From: Bradyrhizobium icense
Lineage (GTDB): Bacteria; Pseudomonadota; Alphaproteobacteria; Rhizobiales; Xanthobacteraceae
Direction: 5' to 3'
Length of the DNA: 64,000 bases
Assembly (NCBI RefSeq): GCF_001693385.1
Contig: NZ_CP016428.1
Location: 744,001-808,000, forward strand
The notes beneath the pieces are model-generated. The model worked only from the letters and a program-made list of their open reading frames with translations. It had not been told where the DNA came from and ran no database searches. The translations under genes and the position numbers were made by a program. Within the stretch, counting starts at the first letter, position 1. Each line of letters opens with the position of its first letter. Below are positions 34,745 to 44,273 of this stretch, in pieces.

Positions 34745-34874
34745 CCTCATCCCGAGGAGCGGCCTCCTGGTCGCGTCTCGAAGGATGGCGGCATCGGGGC
34801 TTCATGGTTCGCGCGGCGATGTGAAGCATCGTCCTCAGACGCGCAAAGACGCGCGCCTCACCATGAGGCCCACC
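34745..34874. repeat. Dispersed palindromic repeat R4
   Basis: A 130-base unit between the CsbD-like gene and the convergent DUF459 gene. Its arms are related inversely: CCTCATCCCGAGG at the left end and CCTCACCATGAGG at the right, with CGCGTCTCGAAGGATGG and CAGACGCGCAAAGACGCG inside. Such units are common in Bradyrhizobium genomes from general knowledge; only one copy is in this window. Confidence 0.6.
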
Positions 34875-34878
34875 TAAA

Positions 34879-36591
34879 TCATCGCATGAAATTACCCGGC
34901 GGAACCTCTGCCGAGCGTCCGACATTGCCCGGCGGGCGCGGCGCGCCCGGAAGAGCAGCGGGTCCACGCGGCGGTGCAGCCGCGGGCGGTGCAGGCGGCC
35001 GCGGCGTCGCACCGAAACCGCCGAAGAAGTCACGCAGTGACGGACCGTTGTTTTGCGTCGGACGAATCTGCGTCGGCGGCGGCGGCAGTCTCCTCTGTTG
35101 TTGCTGCAGCGTTTGCTGCGGCGGCGGCAGCAAGAGCTGCTTCTGTGCGGGGGCGGCCGCCGCGGTTCCGTTCGGCGCGGTGGTTGCTGCCACCGGCGTA
35201 TCGCCCTTCGCCGGCTCGCGGCCGATTTCCCTGCGAGGCCACACGTAGTCGTCGGCGCGGCCGGCCGGCGCGGCCAGTGCTTCACCCTTCACCAGCGTGC
35301 GCGCAGCGAGCGCATCGACCGCTGCCGGACGCGAGCCGGGACCGCCGAGCAACTGATCGGTGCCGACGGAAGAGGCGACCAGCGGCATGACCGGTCCGGC
35401 CAGCGGCCGCGGCGCCGGCTGGCCGGGCGCGACACTGGCCTCCGGCGTTGCCGGCTCGATCGGCACGGCTATCGGCCCGGAGCGTGCGGCCAGCAGGCGC
35501 GTCACCTCGCGCTCGACATAATGCGCGAGCTTGCGCGCGCCGGGTTTGGTGAAGAAGACGCCGTCGGCCGTACGGAGCTGGCGGATCTGGCCTTCGAAGT
35601 CGGGGCCTTTTTGCAGGAAGCGGCCGGCTTCATCGACAAAGCCATCCCAGATATCGACATAGGTGATACCGGCCTTGCCGGCGCCGTCGCGATATAACGC
35701 ATCGAGGAACAGCATGTCGGCCGTTCCCCTTTGCCCGCGGATCGCAGGCAGGCCGACCCACAATACCGGAACGCCCTTGGATTTCAGCACGCCGATCAGC
35801 TCTTCGATCTTCTTGGCGTAGAGTTCGACCCAGCGCTCGTCGCGGAATTCGTAGAGTCCGCCGCCCGCTCGCGCGGGCGCGGCGATTTGCGGCGTATCGT
35901 TGTCGGCAGCATCGTCCGGCGACAATTCGGCGTCGGCAGGCTTCTCGTCGCGTTTTGCGGCGTCAGCCGAGCCTTCCGGCTTCTTGGCATCCGCCGGCTT
36001 GGCATCCGGCTTGCCGCGCGCGTCCTTCTTGTCTTCCTTCTTGTCGGTCTTCTTCTCGGTGATCGCCTCACGGATGGCCTGGCGGTCGTGGAGGCCGAGC
36101 ATGACGACGATGGCGTCCGGGTTTTCGGTGGCGAGGATGCCCTTGGCGGCCGCGGCCCAATCGGCGGGCTCGCCGCGCGGCTGATACTTGATCAGGCCGG
36201 AGACGGTCTTGTGCTTGCGGATCACGCCCATGTCGGGCTGCTCGGCGTAGGCGTCTTCCAGGCCATAGCCGAGCCAGTCGGCCATCGCGTCGCCCAGCAC
36301 CAGCACGTTACGTTCCGGCACCGTGTCGCGCTTGGCCGGCGCGGGCGCACGGGAGAAATCCTGGCGCGGCGCCTGCGGGGCCTGCTGCTGGAACGGCGCA
36401 AAGAAATCGCCGCCGAACCAGCCGCCGCCGCGTTGCGGTGCTTGCCGCGGCGGGCCGCCGAATCCGCCGAAATTGAAAAACTGCGCCGAAGCAGGGCCGA
36501 CGATCCCGACCAGCAGCGCGACCGCAACCGCCAGCGCCACCAGCGGACCGGTGTCGGTAAACACGCGCAAGAAGGACTTTGGCTTTCGCAT
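34879..36591 (-). CDS. DUF459 / SGNH-hydrolase-like exported protein
   Basis: Predicted 570-residue protein. Residues 1-37 form an uncleaved or Sec signal (LVALAVAVALLVGIVGPASA). The SGNH-like domain (PF04311) starts near residue 95 with VLVLGDAMADWLGYGLEDAY and contains MLGLHDRQAIRE and FVDEAGRFLQKGPDFEGQIR. An inserted Lys/Asp-rich stretch (residues about 190-240) and a long Pro/Gln/Gly-rich C-terminus of about 170 residues are low-complexity. ATG at 36591 is preferred over a TTG at 36606. DUF459 proteins are periplasmic and proposed to act on the cell surface; the reaction is not known. Confidence 0.85.
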   Translation of the reverse strand: MRKPKSFLRVFTDTGPLVALAVAVALLVGIVGPASAQFFNFGGFGGPPRQAPQRGGGWFGGDFFAPFQQQAPQAPRQDFSRAPAPAKRDTVPERNVLVLGDAMADWLGYGLEDAYAEQPDMGVIRKHKTVSGLIKYQPRGEPADWAAAAKGILATENPDAIVVMLGLHDRQAIREAITEKKTDKKEDKKDARGKPDAKPADAKKPEGSADAAKRDEKPADAELSPDDAADNDTPQIAAPARAGGGLYEFRDERWVELYAKKIEELIGVLKSKGVPVLWVGLPAIRGQRGTADMLFLDALYRDGAGKAGITYVDIWDGFVDEAGRFLQKGPDFEGQIRQLRTADGVFFTKPGARKLAHYVEREVTRLLAARSGPIAVPIEPATPEASVAPGQPAPRPLAGPVMPLVASSVGTDQLLGGPGSRPAAVDALAARTLVKGEALAAPAGRADDYVWPRREIGREPAKGDTPVAATTAPNGTAAAAPAQKQLLLPPPQQTLQQQQRRLPPPPTQIRPTQNNGPSLRDFFGGFGATPRPPAPPAAAPPRGPAALPGAPRPPGNVGRSAEVPPGNFMR

Positions 36592-36747
36592 CCGGCTCGG
36601 TCGCAAATGGATCGTGAAGCGTCAAATGTAGTAGCGGAATCGGGCCGCAAGCGGGCAGATTTCCTCATAAACCGGGGTTCCGGCCCCGTCGTCAAGGCTC
36701 CTGCGGAATCGTGGTTTTCAGCGCCCGTTTCGGGCGGAAAGCGGGGG

Positions 36748-38133
36748 TTACCGGCTCCGCAACCGCTCCAATACGTCGGAGGAGGCAAATCCGTCCGCCG
36801 GCGTCCCGATCGAAGCCTGGAAGCTGCGGAGCGCCTCTCGCGTCAGGCCGCCGAACTGGCCATCCGGCGTGCCCTTATAGAAGCCACGCTGGGCCAGGAG
36901 CTGCTGCAGTTCCAGCCGCTCCGCCCGCGACAGCACCCGTTCCTGCCGCGGCCAGGGCTGCACGAACGGCGCTCCGCCGCGCAGGCGGTCGGCAAAATGT
37001 CCGATCGCCAGCGCATAGGCCTCCGCCGGATTGTATTTCATGATCACCCGGAAATTCTGCAGCATCAGGAAGCCGGGCCCCTGCATGCCGGCCGGTGCCA
37101 GCAGATAGGCCTTCTCGGTGGTGTCAGGAAACTGCCTGCCATCGGCCCGCTTCAGCCCCTGGCTCTGCCACTGCGCGATCGTCATCGCCTTGGACTTGTC
37201 CGCCAGCATGAAATTGAAGCCTTCCGGCAGCACCACCTCGTAGCCCCAGCTCCGCCCGGTCTGCCAGCCGTCCTTTCTGAGGTTGTTGGCGGTGGAGGCG
37301 ATCAGATCGGCGGCATTGTCGACGACGTCGCGGCGGCCGTCGCCGTCGCCATCCACCGCGTAACGCTTGAAGGCGGTCGGCATGAACTGGGTCGGCCCGA
37401 ATGCGCCGGCCCAGGAGCCGCGCATCTGCTCGGGACGCAGGTCGCCGCGGTTGAGGATTTCGAGCGCGGTGAGGAATTCGTCCTTGAAATAGGGCTGGCG
37501 GCGGCCGACGCAGGCGAGCGTCGCCGTCGATTGCACGACGTTGCGGTCGCCCATCTGGGTCGAGTAGTTGGATTCGATGCCCCAGATCGAGGCGATGACG
37601 TAGCGGTCGACGCCGCTGGCTTTCTCCACCGCATCGAATAGCGGCTTGTATTGGGCGAGGATCTCGCGCCCCTTGGCGAGGCGGTTGTCGTTGACGAGGA
37701 TGTCGAGATAGTCCCAGATCGCCTTGGTGAACTCGGGCTGCGAATCCATCAGGTCCATGATGCGCAAATCAGGCTCGAGGCCGGCGGTGAAGCGCTCGAA
37801 ATTTTGCGGGGTGATGTTGCGCCGTGCGGCATCCGGCCACATCGAGGCGACGCAGTTTTGAAAATTCGCCGCCGCCTGCCGGATCGCGCTCGCGGTCATC
37901 AAAGGGTGACCGGACGCCCCGTCTTCGCCGCTCCAGGGAGGCGGACCGCCGTTCGGGCGGGGCGCGGCCTGCTGTGGCGGGCCGGACTGCTGGCCTTGGA
38001 AGATGTTGCCGAGAAAGTTCGAAATCCCGTCGCCGGAGGATTGGGCCTTGGACTGCCCGGAGGAACACAACAGCGCGACCGCGATTAAGATCGCGCCGGT
38101 TCGATTGCCCATCATTCGTTCCATCAGACCCAT
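36748..38133 (-). CDS. Lytic murein transglycosylase with peptidoglycan-binding domain
   Basis: Predicted 461-residue periplasmic enzyme cleaving the glycan strands of peptidoglycan. A signal (TGAILIAVALLCSSGQSKAQ) is followed by a disordered Gln/Pro/Gly stretch. The MltB-like catalytic domain spans about residues 75-370, with the catalytic Glu in SIWGIESNYS and AGAFGPTQFMPTAFKRYAVDGDGDG downstream. The C-terminal 60 residues are a PG_binding_1 domain (LAQRGFYKGTPDGQFGGLTREALRSFQ). ATG 38133 follows GGACGGG; ATGs at 38124 and 38115 are alternatives. Divergent from galU. Confidence 0.93.
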   Translation of the reverse strand: MGLMERMMGNRTGAILIAVALLCSSGQSKAQSSGDGISNFLGNIFQGQQSGPPQQAAPRPNGGPPPWSGEDGASGHPLMTASAIRQAAANFQNCVASMWPDAARRNITPQNFERFTAGLEPDLRIMDLMDSQPEFTKAIWDYLDILVNDNRLAKGREILAQYKPLFDAVEKASGVDRYVIASIWGIESNYSTQMGDRNVVQSTATLACVGRRQPYFKDEFLTALEILNRGDLRPEQMRGSWAGAFGPTQFMPTAFKRYAVDGDGDGRRDVVDNAADLIASTANNLRKDGWQTGRSWGYEVVLPEGFNFMLADKSKAMTIAQWQSQGLKRADGRQFPDTTEKAYLLAPAGMQGPGFLMLQNFRVIMKYNPAEAYALAIGHFADRLRGGAPFVQPWPRQERVLSRAERLELQQLLAQRGFYKGTPDGQFGGLTREALRSFQASIGTPADGFASSDVLERLRSR

Positions 38134-38354
38134 GCCGTACCCGTCCGTTGCAACCAACCCCGTGTCAGAAGGCCTTGCCACGGTTTCCAATAGCTTAACA
38201 AAGGGCATTTTGTTGTTGCGCCCGGCGCGCGCAAGGGGAGGTGAGCAGTCACCATACATCCGCCTTTGTTCAGGCGTGCAAACCGGCTATCAACGTGCAA
38301 TCAAAGCACTTTCCTCATTTCCAAGTTTCTCTATGTCAAGGCTCCCGACATCCC

Positions 38355-39233
38355 ATGAAAATCCGTAAAGCCGTCTTCCCGGTCGCCGGCCTCGGCACCC
38401 GCGTCCTGCCCGCCACCAAGGCGATGCCGAAGGAAATGCTGACCATCGTCGACAAGCCGCTGATTCAATACGTGGTCGACGAGGCCAGGGAGGCCGGCAT
38501 CGAGCATTTCGTCTTCGTCACCGGGCGCAACAAGGGCGTGATCGAGGACCATTTCGACCGGATGTTCGAGCTCGACACCACGCTGGCCGCGCGCGGCAAG
38601 AAGGCCGAGCAGGACATTCTGGCGCGCGACCAGCCCGAAGCCGGCGCCATGAGTTTCACCCGCCAGCAGGCGCCGCTCGGCCTCGGCCACGCGGTCTGGT
38701 GCGCGCGCGACATCGTCGGCGATGAGCCGTTCGCCGTGGTGCTGCCGGACGAACTGGTGCTCAACAGCCCGGGCTGCCTGAAGCAGATGATCGAGGCCGC
38801 GGCAAAACTCGGGAGCAAATCCAATCTGCTCGCGGTGGAGGCGGTGCCCGACGATCTCACCCATCAATACGGCATCTGCGGCGTCGGCAAGCGCCACGCC
38901 AAAAACATGTTCGAGGTCGACGGCATGGTCGAGAAACCGCCGAAGGGGACGGCGCCGTCAAACCTCTCCATCACCGGGCGCTACATCCTGCAGCCGGAAA
39001 TTTTCAAGATCCTCGAAACCCAGGAGCGCGGGGCGGGCAACGAGATCCAGCTCACCGATGCAATGAAAGCTCTCGCCAAGACGCAAAAATTCTACGGCGT
39101 GGAGTTCGAGGGCGAGCGGCACGACTGCGGCTCGAAATCAGGCTTCCTGCGCGCCAACATCGCCTACGGCATGGCCCGCGCCGAATTGCGTGACAGCCTG
39201 CGCGCGGAGATGAAGAAGTATCTGGAGGAATGA
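38355..39233 (+). CDS. galU: UTP-glucose-1-phosphate uridylyltransferase
   Basis: Predicted 292-residue cytosolic enzyme making UDP-glucose for surface polysaccharides and trehalose. Hallmarks are FPVAGLGTRVLPATKAMPKEML (nucleotide loop), DKPLIQYVVDEA, VVLPDELV and the terminal HDCGSKSGFLRANI. The ATG at 38355 gives the usual length. A 220-base divergent region separates it from the transglycosylase gene. Confidence 0.96.
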   Translation: MKIRKAVFPVAGLGTRVLPATKAMPKEMLTIVDKPLIQYVVDEAREAGIEHFVFVTGRNKGVIEDHFDRMFELDTTLAARGKKAEQDILARDQPEAGAMSFTRQQAPLGLGHAVWCARDIVGDEPFAVVLPDELVLNSPGCLKQMIEAAAKLGSKSNLLAVEAVPDDLTHQYGICGVGKRHAKNMFEVDGMVEKPPKGTAPSNLSITGRYILQPEIFKILETQERGAGNEIQLTDAMKALAKTQKFYGVEFEGERHDCGSKSGFLRANIAYGMARAELRDSLRAEMKKYLEE

Positions 39234-39237
39234 CGGC

Positions 39238-40767
39238 TCAAGCCACGAGCGCGAGCTGCGGGACCGTGGCGACCACGGACTGATTGCGGCCGTTGGCCTT
39301 GGCCGCGTAGAGCGCCTTGTCGGCCGCTTCGATGAGGTAGGCCCAATCGATCGCTGCCGTGGGCGTCATGCTCGCCAAGCCGATGCTGACCGTGGTGACC
39401 TTGGGATCTTCCGCCCATTGTTCGACTTTCACGCGGATGGTTTCAGCGACGGTGAACGCTTCCACCGCCGAGAGACTGGGCAGAAGTACCGCGAATTCCT
39501 CGCCGCCGTATCTGGCCGGACAGTCGCCGGCCCGCCGCACCGAGTCCGAAATGCAGATCGCAATGCCGACCAGCACCTGGTCGCCGGCTTGATGTCCGTA
39601 GCTATCGTTGTAAGCCTTGAAATGATCCGCATCGATCATCAGCACCGCGACCGGCGTCCCGTTGCGTGCCGCCCGCCGCCACTCTGCATCGATCTCGGCA
39701 TCGAATTTGCGCCGGTTCTTCAGCCCCGTTAGCGCGTCTGTCGTTGCGAGTTCCTCGAGCTTCTCTTCTGCTTCGGCGCGGCGGCCGATCTCACGCGCGA
39801 GAAACAGCGTGGTTCCGACCACGAACAGGATCAGCACCATCATGATCGCGCCGATCCGCAGCACCTCCCTGTGCCAAAGGCTCAGGATGCTCGCCAACGG
39901 CTTTCCGACCACGACGAAGAACAAGCTGGTGCTGCCGCTTCGAACGTAAAGCCGCGGTGTCGGATCGACCGGCCCGACGCCAGCATAGGCTCCGCCTTCC
40001 TTCAGGTTGGCCGGATTCCAGCTTTTCCGCTCCGCCAAATTCCTGCCGATGATGTTCAGGTCGAACGGCGTCCGCATGATGACCATCCGGTCGCGGCGCA
40101 GCACGGTAACCGTATCGCCTGGATTGAGAGTCAGCCGGCTGAACAGTTCGTGGAAATAGCTGAAACGGATCGAGCCCACCACGACGCCAAGGAAACCGCC
40201 ATCGGAATCGTTGATGCGCCGGCTGAGCACGATCGAATAGGCGCTTCGATGCAGCATCGGGCGGCTCATGTACAGGCCTGCACCGGGATTGGCGCGATGG
40301 ACCTGGAAATACTCCTCGTTGCTGCGATCCTCCGGCGCCGGATCGAGGGTCGCCGCATCGTGCGTCAGCTTGCCCTCCGCGTCGAATACCTGGATCACGC
40401 CGAAATGTTTGGCGGTCGCGGCATGATCGAACAGGATCAGGTGCCGGATCTCCCTGCTGACGCCCTTGATCTCCGGCATCACCAGATTGCTGGCGACGGC
40501 GCGCAGCGACAGATCGTAGAGTTCGATATTGCGGCTGATGTCGGCATCGATGCTAGATGCGAGATTTTCCAGCGTCTGCCGCGCGAGCTCTTCCTCGCCG
40601 CGGCGCATGTCGAGCATGACGCTGGTGCAAATCGCGGAGAAGCCGATCACGGTCGCAATCGACGATGCGATCAACAGCTTTACGGACAATCGCCAGGGGC
40701 GGCGGCCGGAGTCTTTCCTGAACCAACCCTTTCTGGCCACGTCGCTTTGCCGCTCGAACAGCATCAT
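39238..40767 (-). CDS. Membrane sensor diguanylate cyclase
   Basis: Predicted 509-residue inner-membrane protein making cyclic di-GMP. An N-terminal helix (residues about 29-50) and a second near 305-325 enclose a periplasmic sensor of about 250 residues that looks like a dCACHE domain, with SNEEYFQVHRANPGAGLYMSRP. The C-terminal GGDEF domain has an intact active site RYGGEEF (about residues 418-422). An RAGD inhibitory site lies five residues before it, so it is probably product-inhibited. Two neighbouring ATGs (40767, 40764) are possible starts. A second c-di-GMP gene lies 0.5 kb away. Confidence 0.93.
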   Translation of the reverse strand: MMLFERQSDVARKGWFRKDSGRRPWRLSVKLLIASSIATVIGFSAICTSVMLDMRRGEEELARQTLENLASSIDADISRNIELYDLSLRAVASNLVMPEIKGVSREIRHLILFDHAATAKHFGVIQVFDAEGKLTHDAATLDPAPEDRSNEEYFQVHRANPGAGLYMSRPMLHRSAYSIVLSRRINDSDGGFLGVVVGSIRFSYFHELFSRLTLNPGDTVTVLRRDRMVIMRTPFDLNIIGRNLAERKSWNPANLKEGGAYAGVGPVDPTPRLYVRSGSTSLFFVVVGKPLASILSLWHREVLRIGAIMMVLILFVVGTTLFLAREIGRRAEAEEKLEELATTDALTGLKNRRKFDAEIDAEWRRAARNGTPVAVLMIDADHFKAYNDSYGHQAGDQVLVGIAICISDSVRRAGDCPARYGGEEFAVLLPSLSAVEAFTVAETIRVKVEQWAEDPKVTTVSIGLASMTPTAAIDWAYLIEAADKALYAAKANGRNQSVVATVPQLALVA

Positions 40768-40895
40768 CCGCTCCAGCCTTAGGGTATGCGCCGGATAACT
40801 TGTTGCGGTCTTAAGCGGCGACGGCGATATGGTAGACAGTTAACATTCGGTTGCCGGCGTCGACGGTTTTGTGCAATTCGCTTAAGAGGACACGC

Positions 40896-41180
40896 GTGAA
40901 CGTTTACGATCCGTTGCGGGACTATCTGAAAGCGCAGAAGCGCGCCGAATTCGTGCTGAGCTTTGAAGAGATCGAGGAGATCATCGACGCGGCGCTGCCG
41001 CGCGCCGCGCACCGCGCGTCGTGGTGGGAGACCCTACGCAGCCCGCAGGAGAAGATGCCGCAGCGCGAGGCTTGTCTCGAAGCCGGCTACATCGCAACGC
41101 GGCAGGCGGATGGGAAGAGCGTGAAGTTCAAGAAGATGCCTCAAGACCGCCGTCGTCCTCGCGAACGCGGGGACCCATAA
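40896..41180 (+). CDS. Small DUF7662-like protein, 3' end inside a repeat
   Basis: Predicted 94-residue soluble protein. The body, NVYDPLRDYLKAQKRAEFVLSF, then EEIEEIIDAALPRAAHRASWW and REACLEAGYIATRQADGKSVKFKK, looks like the helical DUF7662 group. The GTG at 40896 has AAGAGGA before it. The last dozen residues (DRRRPRERGDP) are read from the dispersed repeat R2 that begins near 41150, so the original C-terminus may have been replaced. The function is unknown. Confidence 0.75.
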   Translation: MNVYDPLRDYLKAQKRAEFVLSFEEIEEIIDAALPRAAHRASWWETLRSPQEKMPQREACLEAGYIATRQADGKSVKFKKMPQDRRRPRERGDP

Positions 41181-41275
41181 CCACCGCGCGTTGTTGTAGC
41201 GAAGGCAATTGGCCCCATCATTCACGGCAAAGCCGCGGCGTATGGGCCCCTGCTTTCGCAGGGGCGACGAAGATA
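41150..41275. repeat. Dispersed repeat R2, copy a
   Basis: A palindromic unit of about 126 bases between the DUF7662-like gene and the EAL gene. It starts with CGTCGTCCTCGCGAACGCGGG and ends in CCCCTGCTTTCGCAGGGGCGACG. The complement matches the unit at 45614-45752, including the shared CCCATACGCCGCGGCTT and a GGTSRTYATGGGT-type stretch. The repeat supplies the final codons of the upstream gene. Confidence 0.75.
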
Positions 41276-44152
41276 CTAGCTCGCCGCTTCCAGCCGTTCT
41301 TCCGTCAATAGCCGCATCGCGGCGTCGGCATCCATCGGCTCGCCGAAGGCAAACCCTTGCGCGTATTCGCAGCCCAACTGATAGAGCTCGACCGCGTCCG
41401 AATCCGTCTCCGCGCCTTCCGCCACCACGTCCATGCCGAGGTCATGCGCCAGCGCGATGATCGATTTGAGGATCACCGGACGGGTGCCGCGGCTGGTGGT
41501 GCGCACGAAGGACTGGTCGATCTTGATGGTGTCGAACGGAAAGCGCTGCAGGTAGGCCAGCGAGGAATGGCCGGTGCCGAAATCGTCCAGTGACAGTCCG
41601 GTGCCGAGTTCGCGAATGCGCGTCAGCATCTGTGCGGCGTGCTCCGGGTTCTCCATGACGAGCGATTCCGTCAGCTCCAGTTTCAGCGTGCCGCGCGCTA
41701 CAGAAGAACGCGACAGCACGGTGCGGATGTCGTGGATCAGGTCGTGGCGCAGCAACTGCCGCGAGGAGACGTTGACGCTGGCAAAGATCGGCTCGCGCGA
41801 GCGCATCGCGCGCTGCCACACCGAGAGCTGCCGCGCCGTCTGGTCCAGCACGAACATGCCGAGATCGACGATCAGGCCGATTTCCTCGGCAATCGTGATG
41901 AACTCGGAGGGCGACATCCTCCCGAGCTTGGGGTGGTCCCAGCGCGCCAGCGCCTCGAAACCCGCGATCGAGCGGTCTTCCAGCCGCACGATCGGCTGAT
42001 AGAGGATCGTGATTTCCTGCCGTTCGATGGCGCGGCGCAATTCGCTTTCCAGCGTCAGGCGGTCGGTCTTTCGCGCGCGCATCGCAGGCTTGTAGACGTC
42101 GATGCGATCGCCGCCGATCCGCTTGGAGTGATACATCGCAAGCTCGGCGTCCTTGATGATCTCGTCGGACAATTGCGTCTGCGGATCCGACAGCGCGAGG
42201 CCGATGGAGGCGGTCAGGAAGATCTCGCGGTCGTTGAAGGCGATCGGCGCGCGGATGGTCTTGCGGATGGTTTCGGCGAACGCGGTGATGCGCGCCGGGT
42301 CCTGTTCCGACATCAGGATCAGGCCGAACTGGTCGCCGGCCAGCCGCGCCAGCGTATCCTGAGGCTTCAGGATGCGCGTCAGCCGCCGCGCCAGCGTCAG
42401 CAGGATGGAGTCGCCGACCGCAATGCCGACGGAATCGTTGACCTGCTTGAAGCGATCGAGGTCGATCACCATCAGCGTCGGCCGCAGGTTCGGCATGCTC
42501 TTGGCGAAATTGGCCACCGCGCCGAGGCGATCCATGAACAGTTTGCGATTGGGCAGGCCGGTGAGGTTGTCATGCACGGAGTCGTGCAGCATGCGCTCTT
42601 CGGCGTTCTTGATGTCGGTGACGTCGGTCAGCGTGCCGACCACGCGCGAGACCTCGCCGTCGGAGCCGACCACCGGGCGCGCCTTCAGCGCGAACCACAT
42701 GAAGTGGCCATCCGGCGTGCGCAGGCGAAAATCCTGCACCAGGCGGCCGCGGCGCTGGTCGAGCACGCTGTCCAGCGCGGCGCGGAAGCGGTCCTGGTCG
42801 AGCGGATGCAGCACCTCGAGCCATTTTGCGGCCGGCCCTTCCAGCGTGCCGCGCTTTAAGCCCAGCAGGCTTTCGGTCTCCGGGCTGGTGAACACCTTGT
42901 CGGCGGAAACGTCCCAGTCCCAGATCAGGTCGCCGGAGCCGGTCAGCGCCAGCGCGCGGCGCTCGACGTCGGAGACGATGCCGGTGGTCGCGCCGCCGCC
43001 GGCAAACGCGTGCTGCATCACCGTAAATCCGATCAGCATCACGATCAGCACGAGGCCGCCGAGCAGCGCCGGGCCGACGATGTCGTTGGTGACGCTTCCC
43101 GCCACCGTCATGCCGGCGGCGATCACCCAGACCACCAGCAGGAACCAGGTCGGGATCAAGAGCACTGCGCGGTCGAAACCATGTGTCGAGAGATAGACGA
43201 TCAGCGCAAAGCCGGCGAAGGCGATCAGAACCAGCGAGATGCGCGCAATGCCCGAGGCGACCGCGGGATCGAACAGCGCCAGCGCCACCAGCGAGCCGAG
43301 GAAGGCGAGCCAGCCGACGGTGATGTGGGAATAGCGCACATGCCAGCGGCTGAGATTGAGATACGCGAACAGGAACACCAGCAGCGTCGCCGCCAGGATC
43401 GCTTCGCCGGCCGCGCGCCAGACACGCTCGGCGTTGTTCGACATGTCGAGCACCTTGCCCCAGAAGCCGAAATCGACGCCGATATAGACCAGCACCGCCC
43501 AGGCAAGCGCGGCGGCGGCGGGGAACATGATGCTGCCCTTCACCACGAACAGGATCGTCAGCACCAGCGCCAGCAGGCCGGAGATTCCGATCACGATCCC
43601 CTGGTAGAGCGTGAACGAGTTGACCTTGTCCTTGTAGGCGTCGGGTTCCCAGAGATAGAGCTGCGGCAGCTTATCTGTGCGCAGCTCCGCCACGAAGGTG
43701 ATGACGGCGCCGGGGTCAAGCGTGATGCGGAAGATGTCGGCGGTCGCGCTTTCCTGGCGCTCAGGGCGATCGCCGGTCGACGGCGTGATGGTTGCGATGC
43801 GCGACAGGCCGAGGTCGGGCCACAGCAGGCCGGACGACACGATGCGATAATGCGGGGCGACGATCAGGCGGTCGAGCTGGTCGTCGGTGTTGTTGGCCAG
43901 CGCGAACACCACCCAGTTCTGTCCGCCTTCGCGGGCGCGCACCTCGATGCGGCGGACGATGCCGTCGGTTCCCGGCGCGGTCGAAACCTGGATGCGGTCG
44001 GTTTCGCTGCGCTGGTGATCGAGCACCGCGGTGAGATCGATGGCAGGCGCGTCGCTGCGGACGCTGACCGCGTCGATGGCGTGCGCCGCAGGCGCGGCCA
44101 AAACAATCATGAGGCCCAGCGCAAGTGGCGCAAGGCACCTGATCAGACGCAA
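41276..44152 (-). CDS. Membrane cyclic-di-GMP phosphodiesterase (7TM - PAS - degenerate GGDEF - EAL)
   Basis: Predicted 958-residue inner-membrane protein. A signal (CLAPLALGLMIVLAAPAAHA) leads to a periplasmic domain of about 150 residues, then seven or so helices (about 175-400), a PAS domain (about 410-540), GGDEF (about 545-705) and EAL (about 720-950). The GGDEF active site reads AGDQF (about 604-608), not GGDEF, so cyclase activity is unlikely. The EAL part has an intact EAL near 732 and DDFGTGHSSLAYL and AEGAET, so it should hydrolyse c-di-GMP. A TTG start at 44152 is preferred because GGAG lies 8 bases upstream. Confidence 0.92.
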   Translation of the reverse strand: MRLIRCLAPLALGLMIVLAAPAAHAIDAVSVRSDAPAIDLTAVLDHQRSETDRIQVSTAPGTDGIVRRIEVRAREGGQNWVVFALANNTDDQLDRLIVAPHYRIVSSGLLWPDLGLSRIATITPSTGDRPERQESATADIFRITLDPGAVITFVAELRTDKLPQLYLWEPDAYKDKVNSFTLYQGIVIGISGLLALVLTILFVVKGSIMFPAAAALAWAVLVYIGVDFGFWGKVLDMSNNAERVWRAAGEAILAATLLVFLFAYLNLSRWHVRYSHITVGWLAFLGSLVALALFDPAVASGIARISLVLIAFAGFALIVYLSTHGFDRAVLLIPTWFLLVVWVIAAGMTVAGSVTNDIVGPALLGGLVLIVMLIGFTVMQHAFAGGGATTGIVSDVERRALALTGSGDLIWDWDVSADKVFTSPETESLLGLKRGTLEGPAAKWLEVLHPLDQDRFRAALDSVLDQRRGRLVQDFRLRTPDGHFMWFALKARPVVGSDGEVSRVVGTLTDVTDIKNAEERMLHDSVHDNLTGLPNRKLFMDRLGAVANFAKSMPNLRPTLMVIDLDRFKQVNDSVGIAVGDSILLTLARRLTRILKPQDTLARLAGDQFGLILMSEQDPARITAFAETIRKTIRAPIAFNDREIFLTASIGLALSDPQTQLSDEIIKDAELAMYHSKRIGGDRIDVYKPAMRARKTDRLTLESELRRAIERQEITILYQPIVRLEDRSIAGFEALARWDHPKLGRMSPSEFITIAEEIGLIVDLGMFVLDQTARQLSVWQRAMRSREPIFASVNVSSRQLLRHDLIHDIRTVLSRSSVARGTLKLELTESLVMENPEHAAQMLTRIRELGTGLSLDDFGTGHSSLAYLQRFPFDTIKIDQSFVRTTSRGTRPVILKSIIALAHDLGMDVVAEGAETDSDAVELYQLGCEYAQGFAFGEPMDADAAMRLLTEERLEAAS

Positions 44153-44273
44153 TGTCAGTACTCCGCGACCAACGATCCTCCCGGCCCAGCGAACGGGTCG
44201 GCGTTGCCCGCGATAAATGGCATGAAAGCGAAGCAAATCAAAGGGTTTCCGCCCGCACTCCGCTCGCGATCGT

